Shown piece by piece: positions 1 through 12,100 of a stretch of 64,000 nucleotides of DNA. Where the stretch lies: positions 628,823-692,822 of the forward strand of contig JAEVLN010000011.1 of the NCBI GenBank assembly GCA_018350325.1, read 5' to 3'. The notes under the pieces are model-generated. The model was not told the DNA's origin. It saw only the letters and a list, made by a program, of their open reading frames with translations, and did not search any database. The position numbers and the translations under genes are program-made. The stretch comes from Globodera rostochiensis. Taxonomy: Eukaryota; Nematoda; Chromadorea; Rhabditida; Heteroderidae. Positions within the stretch are counted from its first letter, which is position 1. Every line of letters starts with the position of its first letter.

Positions 1-570
1 TGCTAAAGAGCGAGTCATTGAAGGACAAATGTATTGCGACTGAAAGTGATAAACAAACGCTACATACATAGTGCCAACAACAGCAAAGTTCAATATTATT
101 TTTTTATACAAAAAAATACCCATCGTCTAATGTGCTTCAAAGTCTTAGCTAAAAATAACAAAATAAAAAAAAGTTAAAATAAAATATACTGCGATTTTAT
201 ATAAAAATACCAATAAAAAGTTAGGTTTTTAAAAAATTTTCAACTCAATAATTAATTTAAGCATATAATTTCAAAATGGGTAAAACATTTAAAAAAGCCC
301 TTTTATTGAGTAAGTTTAATAAAAAAAATTTAAAGTTTTATATTGTTCAATTAAAAATAAACCAACTAATATATAAAAAAATTAAAATATTATAAAAATT
401 CTAAGTAAATAAAAATAGATCAACCCTGTAAATTACAAATCAGCAAAAATTTCAAATTTTTTATTTTCAATTGCATAAAACTCCTTATAAATCTAAAATT
501 ATTAAATTACTAAAATATTATGGCAACTGCAACGATTTCTGCCATCTGTTTGTAATCAGATTAAAATTAT

Positions 571-664
571 TTTTAATAGCTACAACATAAATAAGTGTAA
601 TTATTAAAATGCACTTGAGAAAATACTGAACATTAAATTGCTTTGCCTTAACGCTTTAGACAAT
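571..664. repeat. diverged copy of the 56.9/63.1-kb inverted-repeat family
   Basis: Shares TAATAGCTACAACATAA-AAGTGT and CTGAACATTAAATTG-TTTGCCTTAACG-TTTAGACAA, in the same order, with the right arm at about 63436-63560. The arm has roughly 30 extra bases between the two blocks. This shows that the family is dispersed and older than the near-identical pair at the other end of the window. Confidence 0.7.
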
Positions 665-890
665 TGATCGTATAACTTTGGCCACTTATAAAACGTGTTA
701 AATAACTGGGTAAATTCAACTCGCCCGATTGTTTTTTTTTGCATGACTAATTTGTTATCTAACATTTTCAAAAGATATAAAATAAACTTTATGGTATCTT
801 ACAGCCAAATACAACAGATTTATATTGTATGAAAAACGCTATAAACTAAGCTATATTTATAAATTTAAACTTAATTTCTAAATTAAACAC

Positions 891-914
891 TCGGCTGACA
901 TCTGTTAGGCCGTT
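891..914 (-). CDS. candidate 24-nt microexon
   Basis: On the minus strand a TTTTCGAAG acceptor-like end precedes 24 nt that read N-G-L-T-D-V-S-R in one frame, followed by GTGTTT. It is GC-richer than its surroundings and lies on the T-rich strand. The donor is weak and no neighbour is joined to it with confidence, so this is a low-confidence exon call. Confidence 0.2.
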
Positions 915-1929
915 CTTCGAAAATCTTTGAAATGTGAGTTTAAACAAAAATAAACGCAATAATTTATAAAAAATGCTTATAAACCCTAAGATTAAAAAAA
1001 TTACTAATTTATAAAATAAATAAGCAATGGCCTAAGTTCAGAATGAATGAATATTGGCAAAGGTAAATATCTTATTTATAAAGTTTATAATTTAATCAGA
1101 GTATTTTTATCTAGTTTATAATTGTTAAATAAAGCATACATTAAGATTGTTTTATTTTGAGTTTATTATTTAGTAATTTTGTATAACATTAATATATAAT
1201 TGTACCGATGTGTTTTTGAATACAGTGGTGCCCGCGAATGTTTCCAAATTATTATTGAAATATTAAATAATTTTTTATCTGCTGTTCATATGTAGATGAA
1301 TAACGAATTGTATAGTGTTGCCGGTGTGTTTTTTATTTTAATTATAATTAAAAGTATTTATGTTTATCGACATTTGAAAATTATTTGACATAAGCAAAAA
1401 CAATATGTCTATCTAAATAAATACAAATTCAAAAGGAATTCTAATTTAATAAACGAGCTGATCATCCGCTATTAAAAATTTTTGCAATTCTTGCATGTAA
1501 ATTTATTAAAAAAAAATTGTTAAGAATAATTAATAAAAAAAGTAACCATTCTAAATTTTATAAAGCAAAAATACGAGTAACAAAAAATCTATATAACTAA
1601 TTATTAATTATCTATGACCTAAGGGAATCATTAAAATATAGAACTTATGGAATTCTATAAAAAAGAATCGTGACAAAGTGAAAAATAAATTGACTAAATT
1701 AGTTATTATTTTACATTCGCCTAATGTTAATATAATTATTAGAAAAACGGACATAAATGGATTTGAAATTATAAACTCGTCTTATCTGTGAGTTGGAGAA
1801 AAGTAGCAAAAATTTACACCTTCAAATGCAAAATAAAAACCGTATAGAATAAATTGTAAAACAAAGCAAAAAATACAAAAATTTAACTGAAATTGTTACT
1901 TGTACTAAAGACATCGAGGCCGTGCTTAC

Positions 1930-1947
1930 CTGAAACCGTGATACCGT
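1930..1947 (-). CDS. candidate 18-nt microexon
   Basis: Minus strand: TTTTGCTGTAG, then 18 nt, then GTAAGC. Both splice signals are good. Read through, the frame stays open for a further nine codons (D-G-I-T-V-S-G-K-H-G-L-D-V-F), so the exon may instead end at the GTACAA near 1913. It lies on the T-rich strand. Product unknown. Confidence 0.3.
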
Positions 1948-2307
1948 CTACAGCAAAATGAAATTAAAATATACATTTTATTACAAATACTCAAATTTTA
2001 ATTGAAACAACAAAAGATAGCCAAATGAATGTTATGCACAGTAATTATTAAAAATATAAATATTCAAAGATTCATATATTTCTAAGGAGCAAAATGGATG
2101 GAGGGCAAAGTCGTACATATGACATATTCTTTAACTATAAATGACACATATTCTCCAAATAAAATAAAAAAAAGAATGAACATAACTAATTGTAAACATA
2201 AAATTATTTCACAAACATCAAACAAATAAATAAGTATTCTTAAAATAAGTGTTAACGCTAAATAAATAGTTCTAATGATACGAGATAAAATGTGTATTTG
2301 AGAAAAA

Positions 2308-2690
2308 AAGGTATCGGCAAAAAAATAAATAACTAAAATTGGTTTGAAATAATAAAAATGATTGAATATTACTCTGAAATCTTAAAAATTAATTTAAAAA
2401 AGCGAAGAGAAAAGTAAATAATTTGTATTTAATAAATGTAAATTTTGACAGACGGTTCGTAACAAATAATTCATTAAAAATATTAACAATTGTTATTTTC
2501 TCACTTAAGAAATTTTCATTTATGCGACTTTAGATAAATTAAATAAATAATAAAACAAAAAATCTTGTACAAAAAAGTCTCCACAATGGTTAACATTACG
2601 CCATTTAAACATTTAATAAATAAATAATAATTAGTAATTACACATTGAAAAAATCTGACTTGCTTCAGGTAGTCTGGCGGGCGAAGCTGC
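2308..2690 (+). repeat. inverted repeat 1, left arm
   Basis: Matches the reverse complement of 18310-18868. Diagnostic shared blocks include GACGGTTCGTAACAAATAAT, CTTAAGAAATTTTCATTTATG and CCACAATGGTTAAC. The arm lies in an A-rich domain and its partner in a T-rich one, so the skew inverts with the sequence. Similarity stops near AGTCTGGC, exactly at the edge of a GC-rich island (2680-2755). That island on the minus strand is open for about 30 codons with a hydrophobic core. Confidence 0.9.
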
Positions 2691-2914
2691 TACGGATGGA
2701 ACTCGTCAACAAGAGTACGATGTACATCACAACATCACACACACGTGCAGCAATGTGTTTTTAATAATTTTTAAACCTCTTTTTTGGAAAAAAAGAATTC
2801 TTGTTAAAATAAAAAATTAAAAAAAAAAATATTAATTTCTATAATTTATTTTGAGCAAAAATTCTAATAAGTCAAAAAGGCCACAGCCTAAAAATTAAAG
2901 AACAATAAAAATAC

Positions 2915-3004
2915 CTTATGAGAAAAGTCCTCACATTACATAAGCTCAACTAAAACTATTTTTAGCTTTACGAATTGCAAAAAATATAAATATACTAAAT
3001 TGAA
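2915..3004 (+). repeat. direct repeat, copy 1
   Basis: About 85 bp resembling 3535-3615, including TTATGAGAAAA-TCCTCACA and CTATTTTTAGCTTTACGAATTGC. Copies differ at several positions and lie about 620 bp apart. On the minus strand both contain an acceptor-like ...TAGTTT-AG followed by a small GC-richer patch. Confidence 0.85.
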
Positions 3005-3534
3005 ACCTTTCTATTAAAACATAAACATCACCTAATTAGATTTTTATATAAAGCTTAAAGTACAAAAGATTACGTAATTAATTTTTTAAAAACGCGAATG
3101 TTTTAGCATCGCTCAACATTTACGACTCAGCACCACGTGAGACAAGGGAACAGTAAATACAGCTTTTTAACTCTGAATTCGCCCAATATTATTTTTTACC
3201 AAAATCAAAAATATAATATTAATAAAAATCAATAATTGATATAAAAAGGCACTAATTATGTAATTTGTTCTCAAAAATATTCAAAACGCGATTAAAAAAC
3301 GCTAAGCTCAATTAAAATGACGCTTTCAATATAGCAAACAATTAATAAATAAATCAAGAGCAAATTTATCTACCTACCAAATCTTTTGGATAAATGTTTA
3401 TATATAAATAGTAAAATGAATAAATCCGCAGGCTATTATTTGTTGATTAACATACATATTTAAATCCATTAACCAAAATTCAATTCATTAGCGCAACTTT
3501 ACTGTAAAAATAATTTCTATAATTCTTATGAGAA

Positions 3535-3615
3535 AACTCCTCACAGTACATAAGCACAGCTGAAACTATTTTTAGCTTTACGAATTGCAAAAAAATATAA
3601 ATATTCTAAATTGAA
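3535..3615 (+). repeat. direct repeat, copy 2
   Basis: Second copy of the block at 2915-3004. Its minus strand has the better acceptor (TAGTTTCAG) ahead of CTGTGCTTATGTACTGTGAG, so if these are duplicated exons this copy is the one with usable signals. No donor is clear. Confidence 0.85.
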
Positions 3616-5200
3616 TATAACCTTTTTAAATTATAATATTTAAACAATGCACAACTAAAAAGTAAATAAAAAAACATAACAAATAAATTTGTTTTTATAT
3701 GTCAAACAAAACTTAACAATTTAACATATATAAATCATTTTAAAAATATTTTAATTTAAATCAAAACATTAACAACCTTGACCCCCATCGTTTATAAAAT
3801 AATTAAAATAAAACATTATGGCGCGCGCGTTTTATGGTTGTTTAATTATAAATTAATCATACTGATACATAAAAACATAAATATTAGAAAAACTCTAAAT
3901 CTGTAAATTACGAAATAAAAAATTCATTAATAAATTAATTATTTCAAACTGGCAATATATCTGACTAATAAAAAAGCAGGACAAATTGATGTACTTACTA
4001 TGCATTTTAAAGTTGAAATGCAAAATAAAATATGCAAAATATTGTATGAGCGCTGGACGTATTTGGGTGGGAGAGTGCACCAGTTTCGGTTTTTCAACAT
4101 ATAAGAAAACGTTTATATTACATCCAAATTATTCATGAAAAATTAGCAAATATTAAAATTAAAAATGCTTACCAAAAGTTGGACCCAATAAAAATGTGTG
4201 ATTAAGATGATAAGAAAAATAAATAAATTAATAATTTTTTTGTTTTTAAATGCCTGAATAACAATAACAAAACAAATAAAAAAATTTGCTTAATCAACTA
4301 AAAACAAAGTTATAAGAACTAATTGATTTTAAAAAATTTGGGGTTAATTCGCATTATTAAAGGCTGAATGCTGCAACAACCTTAATAAAATTTTTCTTAG
4401 TTTTCTGCGAAGAACTTAGTTATGAATGTAGGCGTGACACGCGCGATGGAAACGTTAAAAACAAATTCTTTTCAAACACTGGTTTAAAAAAAATAATATA
4501 ATCATTTAATTACTCCTCAAAAACAAATTCTGAGAAAAAAAGAGTACTACATAAAATTTTTGATGGATAATAAAAAATCTACAATAAATTTTCTGATTTC
4601 TACAAAATATTTATTTGCTTTTGGTCAGTTATAATGTGGTCTTATTTTTAAAGACGCACTATTATTAAATTGCTTAATAATTAATTTAATTAAATTAAGC
4701 ATTTTTTGCAATCGATAAAGATTCTGTTTAACGAAAACAATATTTATTTTATTGATTTGTGACATAATTAAAAATATATTCATATTATTCAAATCGTCAC
4801 GCTAAATGAACTGATCAAAGAAAGAAAGTGCTTATCGCGATGTGGACCGCACTTTAAAACCTCAAAGATGCAATTAAGTGTAATAAAAAAAATGAATGCA
4901 TTCAACATAAAAAATTACAAAAAATTCAAAAAAGTATTTTGATTTACAAAGTTCCTATTTATTTTATTAAAATAAAATATTTAAAAGGGCCGACTACGAA
5001 AGTGAGAACCACACATTTTGCTAACAAAAATGTCAAAAATGAAGATCAACAAAAATTTCTTAACCGCCAAAAAATGGAAACGTAATTAGTTATTAACAAA
5101 TTTTAAAACAAAAAATAAAAATTATGAAGTTCTAAAATGACTATAAAATAAAAAATAAAATTAATAAAATGTAAATTAGCAATGACTATTACCTATACAT

Positions 5201-5289
5201 AAAGTTTATAACAATTTTGCATTATTTTATTAATGAGTATAAACTATCAAAAATAAAAAATAAATCCTCAAAAAATAAAAATATTATAT
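5201..5289 (+). repeat. direct duplication inside inverted repeat 2, copy 1
   Basis: About 88 bp sharing AATGAGTATAAACTATCAAA and AATAAATCCTCAAAA with 5448-5535. The two copies bound a segment absent from the right arm of the inverted repeat, so the segment arose by insertion with duplication, or was lost from the other arm by recombination between these copies. Confidence 0.9.
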
Positions 5290-5447
5290 GCAGTAAGATT
5301 ATGCAAAATTAAGCAAACAATATTAATGAAGTAAAAATTATTTCAAAAATAAAATATCCAATAAATATTGAATAATATAAATATTTAAGTACAATAAGAA
5401 CAATAAGGTCAATAAAAAAAAGCTTGGAACCTTATTAATGAAAGACT

Positions 5448-5535
5448 AAAATTTATAACAATTTTGAAATATTTTGTTAATGAGTATAAACTATCAAAAA
5501 TAAAAAATAAATCCTCAAAAATAAAAATATTATAA
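5448..5535 (+). repeat. direct duplication inside inverted repeat 2, copy 2
   Basis: Second copy of 5201-5289. It corresponds in position to the single copy in the right arm near 26948-27035. Confidence 0.9.
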
Positions 5536-5723
5536 TATAACTTTACGTGTTAAAACTTTTTAAGAATTTTCACGCCGCTAACCATCACTACCGAATTAGT
5601 CTTTTTTTATTGGTATCTGCCGAGCAATTTTGAACTTTTATTTTATTTTAAGCATTTACCTATTAACCATTTTGTGCAAAATTGGCTGATTGATTAGAAC
5701 CAATTTATCGATTTTCTCGGGAA

Positions 5724-5733
5724 GGGGGGGGGG
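5724..5733 (+). repeat. G tract (10)
   Basis: Run of ten G in inverted repeat 2. The equivalent tract in the right arm (26746-26761) is sixteen C, so length has changed since the arms separated. Confidence 0.95.
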
Positions 5734-6417
5734 AAAGGTGCACAGCATTTTTAGTTTCAGTCAATGGGCATTCATTTCTTCCAATAAACACAGACAATTC
5801 ATTTGATTTTTTGCTTCTTTTTTTAAATTTACTTTTTGAAATATTTTGCCCCCTTCACTATAAAAGTTGAAAATCTTCGTTGAAGAAAGAAGATTTAGCC
5901 TCGTTTAAATCCTAATCCTAAAATTATATCGTTTTATTGCTTAACAAATTATTAAAAATAATCTCATTAACTTAAATAAAATGCTAATTTAAAACACAAA
6001 TTGGAGTAGAATATACTAAAGATGGAAAAAATTAAATAATTTATTGAAAGCTTTTGAAGCTTAATTAAGTTTTTTTATTTAAAGGAATGTTGAATGAATT
6101 AATGCATTTAATCTAAAAAACTCTAAAATCATGAATTTACTTTGAAAACAGTCTAAGAAATGAATCAACTGTACTTCGTGCAAAAATATTAAATTAACTA
6201 AGGAAACAAAAATAATTATAAAGATTAATAAAAGCTGATGCATTATAAAAATTCAATTTGATCCTAAAATAAAAGTTTATCGTGATTATATATAAAATAA
6301 ATAATGATTATAAATCAAAGAAATATTTTAAGCAAATACCAATTCTGATATAATAAAAAACATTATTGCAACCAAAGCTCCATTAAAATTATAAAAACAA
6401 AAATATTTTCATAACTA

Positions 6418-6528
6418 TCAAAAATAAAAATAAATAAAGTTCTTTGTCACTGAGAGACGGTTCCCGTTCAGCGTCCGCGACACTGAAAGAAGAACTGGTC
6501 TCTCACGGAACTGAACAACGGCGGTCAT
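6418..6528 (-). CDS. 36-codon ATG frame / candidate exon in inverted repeat 2 (left copy)
   Basis: Minus-strand frame beginning M-T-A-V-V-Q-F-R-E-R-P-V-L-L-S-V-S-R-T-L and ending at TGA, conserved in the right arm. Inside it, GTTCTTCTTTCAG is a strong acceptor, followed by 32 nt (6451-6482) and GTGACA, so the real unit may be a 32-nt exon. It is the only GC-rich island in the 2-kb repeat. Too short to assign a function. Confidence 0.35.
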   Translation of the reverse strand: MTAVVQFRERPVLLSVSRTLNGNRLSVTKNFIYFYF

Positions 6529-8547
6529 TTTTTTCACATTATGTAAATATTACATTCCCATATTAAGGACGGACTGCTTCGGAATGGGCTTAACAAAAAA
6601 ATTCTAATTTTCTTATGATTGATAGTCCTAAAAAGAACTAATCGAATAGGTTATCAAAAATAAATCGAGAATAAAAAAAACTAAAACAAATAAAAAATCT
6701 CCCAACCTTGTTCTGGAAACTGATTCAAGTTCAAATGTTGCAACAAGCCAAGGGGATTTTAAATTCCAAATTGCGCATATAAAAATCAAATTAGTTAAAA
6801 TAAATATTATAGACGGTATCTAACAATGGAAATATAAGATTAGAAATTTAAAGAAATAAATTTATATATAATAAATCAAACTATTATAAAAAGTTGAATT
6901 TAATTCTGTTGGAAATAATTATACCAATAACACAATTTCCGGGATAATTTATTAAAATGTTTTAATATAATAAATAAAGTAATCCTTTGCTTTATATTAA
7001 ATTATAAATCCTAAGGCTGTGTCGAAAATTAAATAGTCATCGAGTATCTGTCATTACAAAATATTTAAAAAAATAATAATTTTTAAAATTAAAAATGAGT
7101 AACGTGCCAAACGATTATTATTAAATTATTGCCGTATCAATGTTTAAACCGTGTTAAATAAAAACAAAATTCTAAATAAGCTATTTTAAGTTAAACTTAA
7201 TAAATAATTCACACAAATATATGAAATGATTAAGATATATGCAAGTGAGTCTTTTCTAAAGGAAGGCAATTACAATTATTAATAATGCTCTTAAAAAAAG
7301 TCAGATCGTGGTAAAATGTCTTTTTACGGTCATTGGTTTTATAAAACTTGACTAAACGTTTAAATAAATTCTTTTCCCATACGTATTGACGCCTTATGTT
7401 TGACGTTTATTTATCGCATTATTTTTAAGCGTTAATCTTGGGGTATCATTGCACGATTTTATTAATATTTTTGTATTTTCTGCAATCGATTTTAAATTAA
7501 AAAGTTTTAATTTTTATCTCATTTTTAATTGCTTTTTTGATTATTAATGCATAAAACAGTTACTCTATTGTGTTTTATGCATAATCTCTACTACTTACCG
7601 AATTAAAACCAAATATTCATTATTATTTACGAAAATATAATATAAGAATAAGTACACATGGACTCAACAATTTAAGCTAGATTTTAATTTAGTAAAATAG
7701 TTGGTTGACTTTTCCCATAATGCGGAAAGCGTCGTAATTAGTTAATTAATGGCCATTAATCCATTATCACAAAAAATTTAAATATAGAATTATTATAAGC
7801 ACCCTGCTCATATAATAAAAGGGCATTACATACAATTTACTTTTATACAAATATTAAAAAACATAAAAAAAGAGGATGTAAATTATATGATTTCTTTTAA
7901 AATTTATAAATATATGTAAACTATTTCAAAAATGTACAAAAAAATTACAAATGTAAAAAAATGCTTTAAATTTATGACGGAAAATTGATGAATGAAAAAT
8001 AGTTCTAAACCAAAATTAAATCATTTTAAAATGGTTTAAAAATTCACATAGAAAGCAGAATCACAAAAATAAGGCAAAAAAGTTATACAGTTTAAAACTA
8101 TTTTTATAATGTTTTATAAGCAAAAGAATATATAAATGCTCAAAATTATGAAAATTATTATAAGAATAAGCTTCAGTTAAATTTGAGTAAAATAGTCAAT
8201 TGTTATTCTATGAAACAATATTTATCATACAATGATAGGTGCAATAATAAATGAATATAATAACAAAACTGATTTTATGCACCCATTTAACAACAGGAAA
8301 GGTCAGTAAATTTATTAAATAAATCCATAATTAATAATCGTAGTTCACTGAATGAATAAGCATTTTATAAAAAAAGATATACCAAATTATTTTGCAACAA
8401 CTTTATAAATAAATTTGCTAAAAAGATTTTATATTTTCTTTAATAACTCTCGCAAATCAAAACAATCATTGATTTAATTAAAATATTATAAAGTAAATTT
8501 TAATCGTTAAAAAAACAAATTATGCTAATTGAGCGGGCAGAGCGAAC

Positions 8548-8603
8548 TTGGATAAATCATGAGCAAAGTATTGGCCTCTACTCCGAAACGCGTCATAGAA
8601 TAT
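8548..8603 (-). CDS. candidate 56-nt exon
   Basis: Minus strand: GCTTTCTTATTAG (strong acceptor), 56 nt, then GTTCGC (weak donor). The frame I-F-Y-D-A-F-R-S-R-G-Q-Y-F-A-H-D-L-S is open and stays open past the donor for several codons. A second frame beginning at an internal ATG (M-T-R-F-G-V-E-A-N) is also open, so the frame is not certain. Confidence 0.35.
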
Positions 8604-9111
8604 CTAATAAGAAAGCATAGTAATCAAAAAACCGAAGAGGTTTGAAACAATTGCTCTAAAATAACCATTATAACGTTTGAGATATTTTATGAAACAAAAA
8701 ACAATGAAATTAATTATTTTACCTTAAAATCCAGAAATATTAATTATAAAAGAAGATTTAAAGTCATTCCTACATCGCTACATTGCCTTCTCGACAGTTA
8801 TTGGAAACACAAGAAAGTACCAATAAACAACTCTGCTCAAAAAAAATGTATTCATTTTTTTTCTTTGAATACTTTAAATTTTTAGCCAATTACATTGGTT
8901 AAATAAGCATAATAAAGTCAAAGATAATCAATGAGGTGGTGGTATCTATTCGCTCAAATTACTAAAATAACAAAATCAATATGACATAACAATAAATAAA
9001 ACAAAATATACAAAAAATAAATTCAATTATTTATCAAGGTTATTAAAACATATTAAAATAATAAATTAAGCAAAATAATTAAAACCATAAAAAAGATGAG
9101 AAATGCGTTAC

Positions 9112-9133
9112 CACGACTGGGTGCAGATCTTGC
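9112..9133 (-). CDS. candidate 22-nt microexon
   Basis: Minus strand: AAGTTAACAAG, 22 nt, then GTAACG. Reads A-R-S-A-P-S-R in phase 0. It is one of three closely spaced islands (9112, 9234, 9337) on the T-rich strand. The acceptor is not pyrimidine-rich, so confidence is limited. Confidence 0.25.
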
Positions 9134-9336
9134 CTTGTTAACTTGATTCAATTGGTAATTTGTTTTAGTTGCTGTATAATTCAACGAAGCATTTATTATA
9201 AAGGGCAATTGTAATTGATTAGTGAATAATTACCTTTAATGTGCTTAGCTTGCACACCAGGTCAAATAAAGATCAGATCAACTTGCTCGAAAGTACTAAA
9301 ATAGAAAAAAAACAAAAAATATATTCAACTCATCAC

Positions 9337-9389
9337 CTTCAGTATTCGGCCTGCTTCTGATCGAAATCCGCAATTTGCAGTCCACTCAA
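9337..9389 (-). CDS. candidate 53-nt exon
   Basis: Minus strand: TTTTTCTTCCAAAG, 53 nt, then GTGATG. Only one of three frames is open: it needs one carried base and reads E-W-T-A-N-C-G-F-R-S-E-A-G-R-I-L-K, ending in phase 0. Both splice signals are respectable and the single open frame makes this one of the better islands. Product unknown. Confidence 0.4.
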
Positions 9390-10381
9390 CTTTGGAAGAA
9401 AAATAAATATAAAAGAAATCTTTTAACATATTAAAAACTATATGCGCATTAATAAAACACGCAAAAAAGCATGGCCTAAATTAAGGCAAAATATTTAGGT
9501 TATTATAAAACCAAGGACTAATTCATTTTATCAAACCAAAAACAATGACAAAAATCGTTTCAACAAAAAAATTGAATAAATTAGTTTAATTAAAGGTTTG
9601 ATCATTGAAACCGCGCTTTCAAATTCTGCCTGGCGCATCGAAACAACATTTTTTATTCCAAAAAAGCAGGGGATAATTAAAATGTTAAAATAACTATTTA
9701 AATTGTTAAGCATATTTTTCCAAAAAATAAAAAGGAGAAATAATCGATAAATAAAATAAAAAAATAAACCAAAAAACTCGTATATAAAACAAAAAACTCG
9801 TAAACAAAATAATATCAACTTAAGAATAAGTCATTAATTTATTTATTAAAAGATTTTTAAAAAACATTTAGTTGTAGTTTGCTTTTACATACATTTTCAT
9901 TTTCAGCAAAATCATTATTTATAATTTATGCATTTTAACCAATTTTTAAAAATATAATATTAAGTTACCAATGCATTCAGAATAACCAGCACCCTCCCAA
10001 ACCAGAAGAAGAACAACTTGACAATCAATAAGATAAGTCTCAATAATATAAATCGACAATTTCATGAAACAAAAATCTATTATATTGGCAATACATTTAA
10101 TAAGATTAGATTATGTTTAAATTGTAATAGTGAAAACAAAAATGTTTAAATATTTAGCCAAAGTAAAATAATTAAAAATTATAACATAATAAAAATAATA
10201 TGCTCATCCCCGGATCTTTTATCAGACAGCTATTTGAACTCAGGGAATAACTTGCCGCGCCTATAAAAATATTTAACACTAAAATATTTGTAAATAATCG
10301 TGCCTGGAACTCACGGCAATTAAAAAAATTAAAAGTTAAATATTAATCCATGATGGAATTAATCAATTTTTGTAAAATTAC

Positions 10382-10444
10382 TGCGTGCTCATGTACACAG
10401 TCTCATGATTACGACGGATATACACAGTCAAGGAGGAAAAACGC
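10382..10444 (-). CDS. candidate 63-nt exon (exon 7 of the joined series)
   Basis: Minus strand: GGAGGTTTAG, 63 nt, then GTAATT. Two frames contain stops; the only open one needs two carried bases and reads R-F-S-S-L-T-V-Y-I-R-R-N-H-E-T-V-Y-M-S-T. The exon at 11171-11208 leaves exactly two bases (AG), so the join stays open. The acceptor is only fair. Confidence 0.35.
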
Positions 10445-11011
10445 CTAAACCTCCGACGAGCTCACCCATAAAATACACAAAAGCCTTTGAATTGTCTTGC
10501 TCAAAATATAAAAAATAACAGTAGGTAAAAAATTTATTTTTATCATAATTTGCATTCAGCTCTTAGAAAAATAATAAATAATTCAATTTTGGAATTTTTA
10601 ATTTAATCAGCAAACTTAATAAAACAGCTTATTTAAACTCAGCCATTATTAGAGACATCCTTAACAATAATAATACTAACGAAGATAAAAGGTTAAAAAA
10701 GAATAAATTATAAATAATGATTAAAATTTGCTGTGGAATAATCAAAACGTATAAAAAAGCTACAAAAAAAAACTTCGGAGATTTTATTTTAAAACAATGA
10801 TTTCATTGGAATCATGTTATTATCCAAAAAGCAAAATAAAATCCAAAGTACATATGTAATAAAACAGTTCAAGTGTGATAATAAATAATTTAGGCAATAT
10901 GATTTAAGATTTGTTTGTTTAATTAAAAATTTTATTTGATTCTTTATTAATTGAATTGAGCTATTTCAATAATTTCATAAAACGACTAACAAAAAAACAA
11001 AAAAGAAATTA

Positions 11012-11086
11012 CTAACAATACACAAATGACTCTCTTTGTCGCCAATAAAGCCCCAGCATCAGTGTGAGCCAAAGAACCTGTTCCAT
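11012..11086 (-). CDS. short ATG frame with hydrophobic start
   Basis: Minus-strand frame M-E-Q-V-L-W-L-T-L-M-L-G-L-Y-W-R-Q-R-E-S and a few more residues, then TAG. The first 15 residues look like a signal peptide or membrane start. It could be the first exon of a secreted protein, ending at the GTGTAT near 11023, but no upstream promoter can be read. It does not fit the frame of the neighbouring joined exons. Confidence 0.25.
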   Translation of the reverse strand: MEQVLWLTLMLGLYWRQRESFVYC

Positions 11087-11170
11087 ATCAGGGTAAAATA
11101 TTGCAAAACTATTTTTCAAAATTAAAACATAAAAAAAGCAAGGAAAAATCAGGTTGTGTGGAAAACTAAC

Positions 11171-11208
11171 CTATCCACGTGCTCACTATCAAGCTTAGTA
11201 AAGCTCCC
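11171..11208 (-). CDS. candidate 38-nt microexon (exon 6 of the joined series)
   Basis: Minus strand: TTAATAGCTTTAG, 38 nt, then GTTAGT. Reads G-S-F-T-K-L-D-S-E-H-V-D with two bases left over. Two of three frames are open. Both splice ends are good, and it is conspicuously GC-richer than the flanks. Confidence 0.4.
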
Positions 11209-11742
11209 CTAAAGCTATTAATATTTTAAGTTTTTTAAACTGCACAAATGGAGCTCGTGTAATAGTGCCACAAAACCCAATTTTAACATATAGTAGATAA
11301 TTACATTTTACCAATCAACAAATTTAATTATATTTAAAAAAAAATTTATCTTAGACATCAATTTATTTGAGATATAAAAATATAAATATTTATTAATGCA
11401 ATAAGAAATAGATGAAATGTGTAGAAATCAAATAACAAATAATAATATATTATATAAATAAAATAAAATTTAAAAGACTTATTTTTATAGCTTATTTGCT
11501 GTTAAAAAGGAATTAGTCAATTAAAGCATGAAATTAACTCAAAAATAATAAAAATGACCTAGTCAACATTAACAAATTATTAAGTGTTTAAAGCAAAATA
11601 CTGTGTTAAATTTTAAAAATAAATGCGTTAATTCGATAATTTTCATTAAGTATATTTACATTTATTTATAACAGTTGAAGCATGATAATAAATAATTTTA
11701 GGCAATATGATCTATTTCGGGGTTTTCGGCACCGGCGTACAC

Positions 11743-11810
11743 CAATGCTCGCGCGTATGCGGAGCAATATCTCTGGCCCGGGATCCCGACAATGATGAGA
11801 TCAACAGAAA
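11743..11810 (-). CDS. candidate 68- or 78-nt exon (exon 5 of the joined series)
   Basis: Minus strand: GGCGTTTATAAG, then S-V-D-L-I-I-V-G-I-P-G-Q-R-Y-C-S-A-Y-A-R and beyond in the frame that needs one carried base, exactly what the exon at 12070 leaves. The donor may be GTGTAC (exon ends 11743) or GTGCCG (ends 11733); the first keeps the join to 11171 open. The frame continues open to a TAA 38 codons from the acceptor. A second frame is also open. Confidence 0.4.
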
Positions 11811-12069
11811 CTTATAAACGCCACTCAAAATATTCCTGTATAAAAACTGATTTATTAAAATTTTACATATATTTGTAAATAAAAATTATTAGAAATTATT
11901 AATTAAATAGTTTATTGTATTTTTTGCTAAAGCCATGAATATTTTTTAGGCAAAAATCCATTATTGAAGAAAAACTAACAGAAATAATAGGCAAACCAAC
12001 AAAGATATTTTATAACTACAACAATATTAAAATAGAGTGTATAAAGCGATGGAGTTTTTAAACCCTTAC

Positions 12070-12100
12070 CGTTTTCCACGAGGTTGGAAACTTTCTGACA
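12070..12100 (-). CDS. candidate 31-nt microexon (exon 4 of the joined series)
   Basis: Minus strand: TTGTGATTTAAAG, 31 nt, then GTAAGG. In phase 0 it reads C-Q-K-V-S-N-L-V-E-N with one base left. The donor is a near-consensus GTAAG. All three frames are open because the island is short, so the frame comes only from the series. Confidence 0.4.

Larger units (their letters stand above)
4725..6688 (+). repeat. inverted repeat 2, left arm (~2 kb)
   Basis: Matches the reverse complement of 25795-27622 along nearly its whole length, from AACGAAAACAATATTTATTT to TATCAAAAATAAATCGAGAA, with few substitutions. Differences are mainly indels: this arm contains an extra segment bounded by a direct duplication (5201-5289 and 5448-5535), a ~20-bp extra piece near 4835-4860 and a shorter G tract (10 versus 16). 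The island at 6451-6528 is conserved between arms. Low divergence implies recent duplication or gene conversion. Confidence 0.95.

Noticed and set aside
9234..9295. 62-nt island with excellent splice signals (TTCTATTTTAG ... GTAATT, minus strand)
   Set aside because: All three frames contain stops, so not a coding exon as delimited. Could be two smaller exons or untranslated.
9531..9818. 95-codon minus-strand ORF
   Set aside because: Almost all Phe/Ile/Leu/Tyr from T-rich sequence; only the short patch R-Q-A-E-F-E-S-A looks non-random. Not a gene as written.
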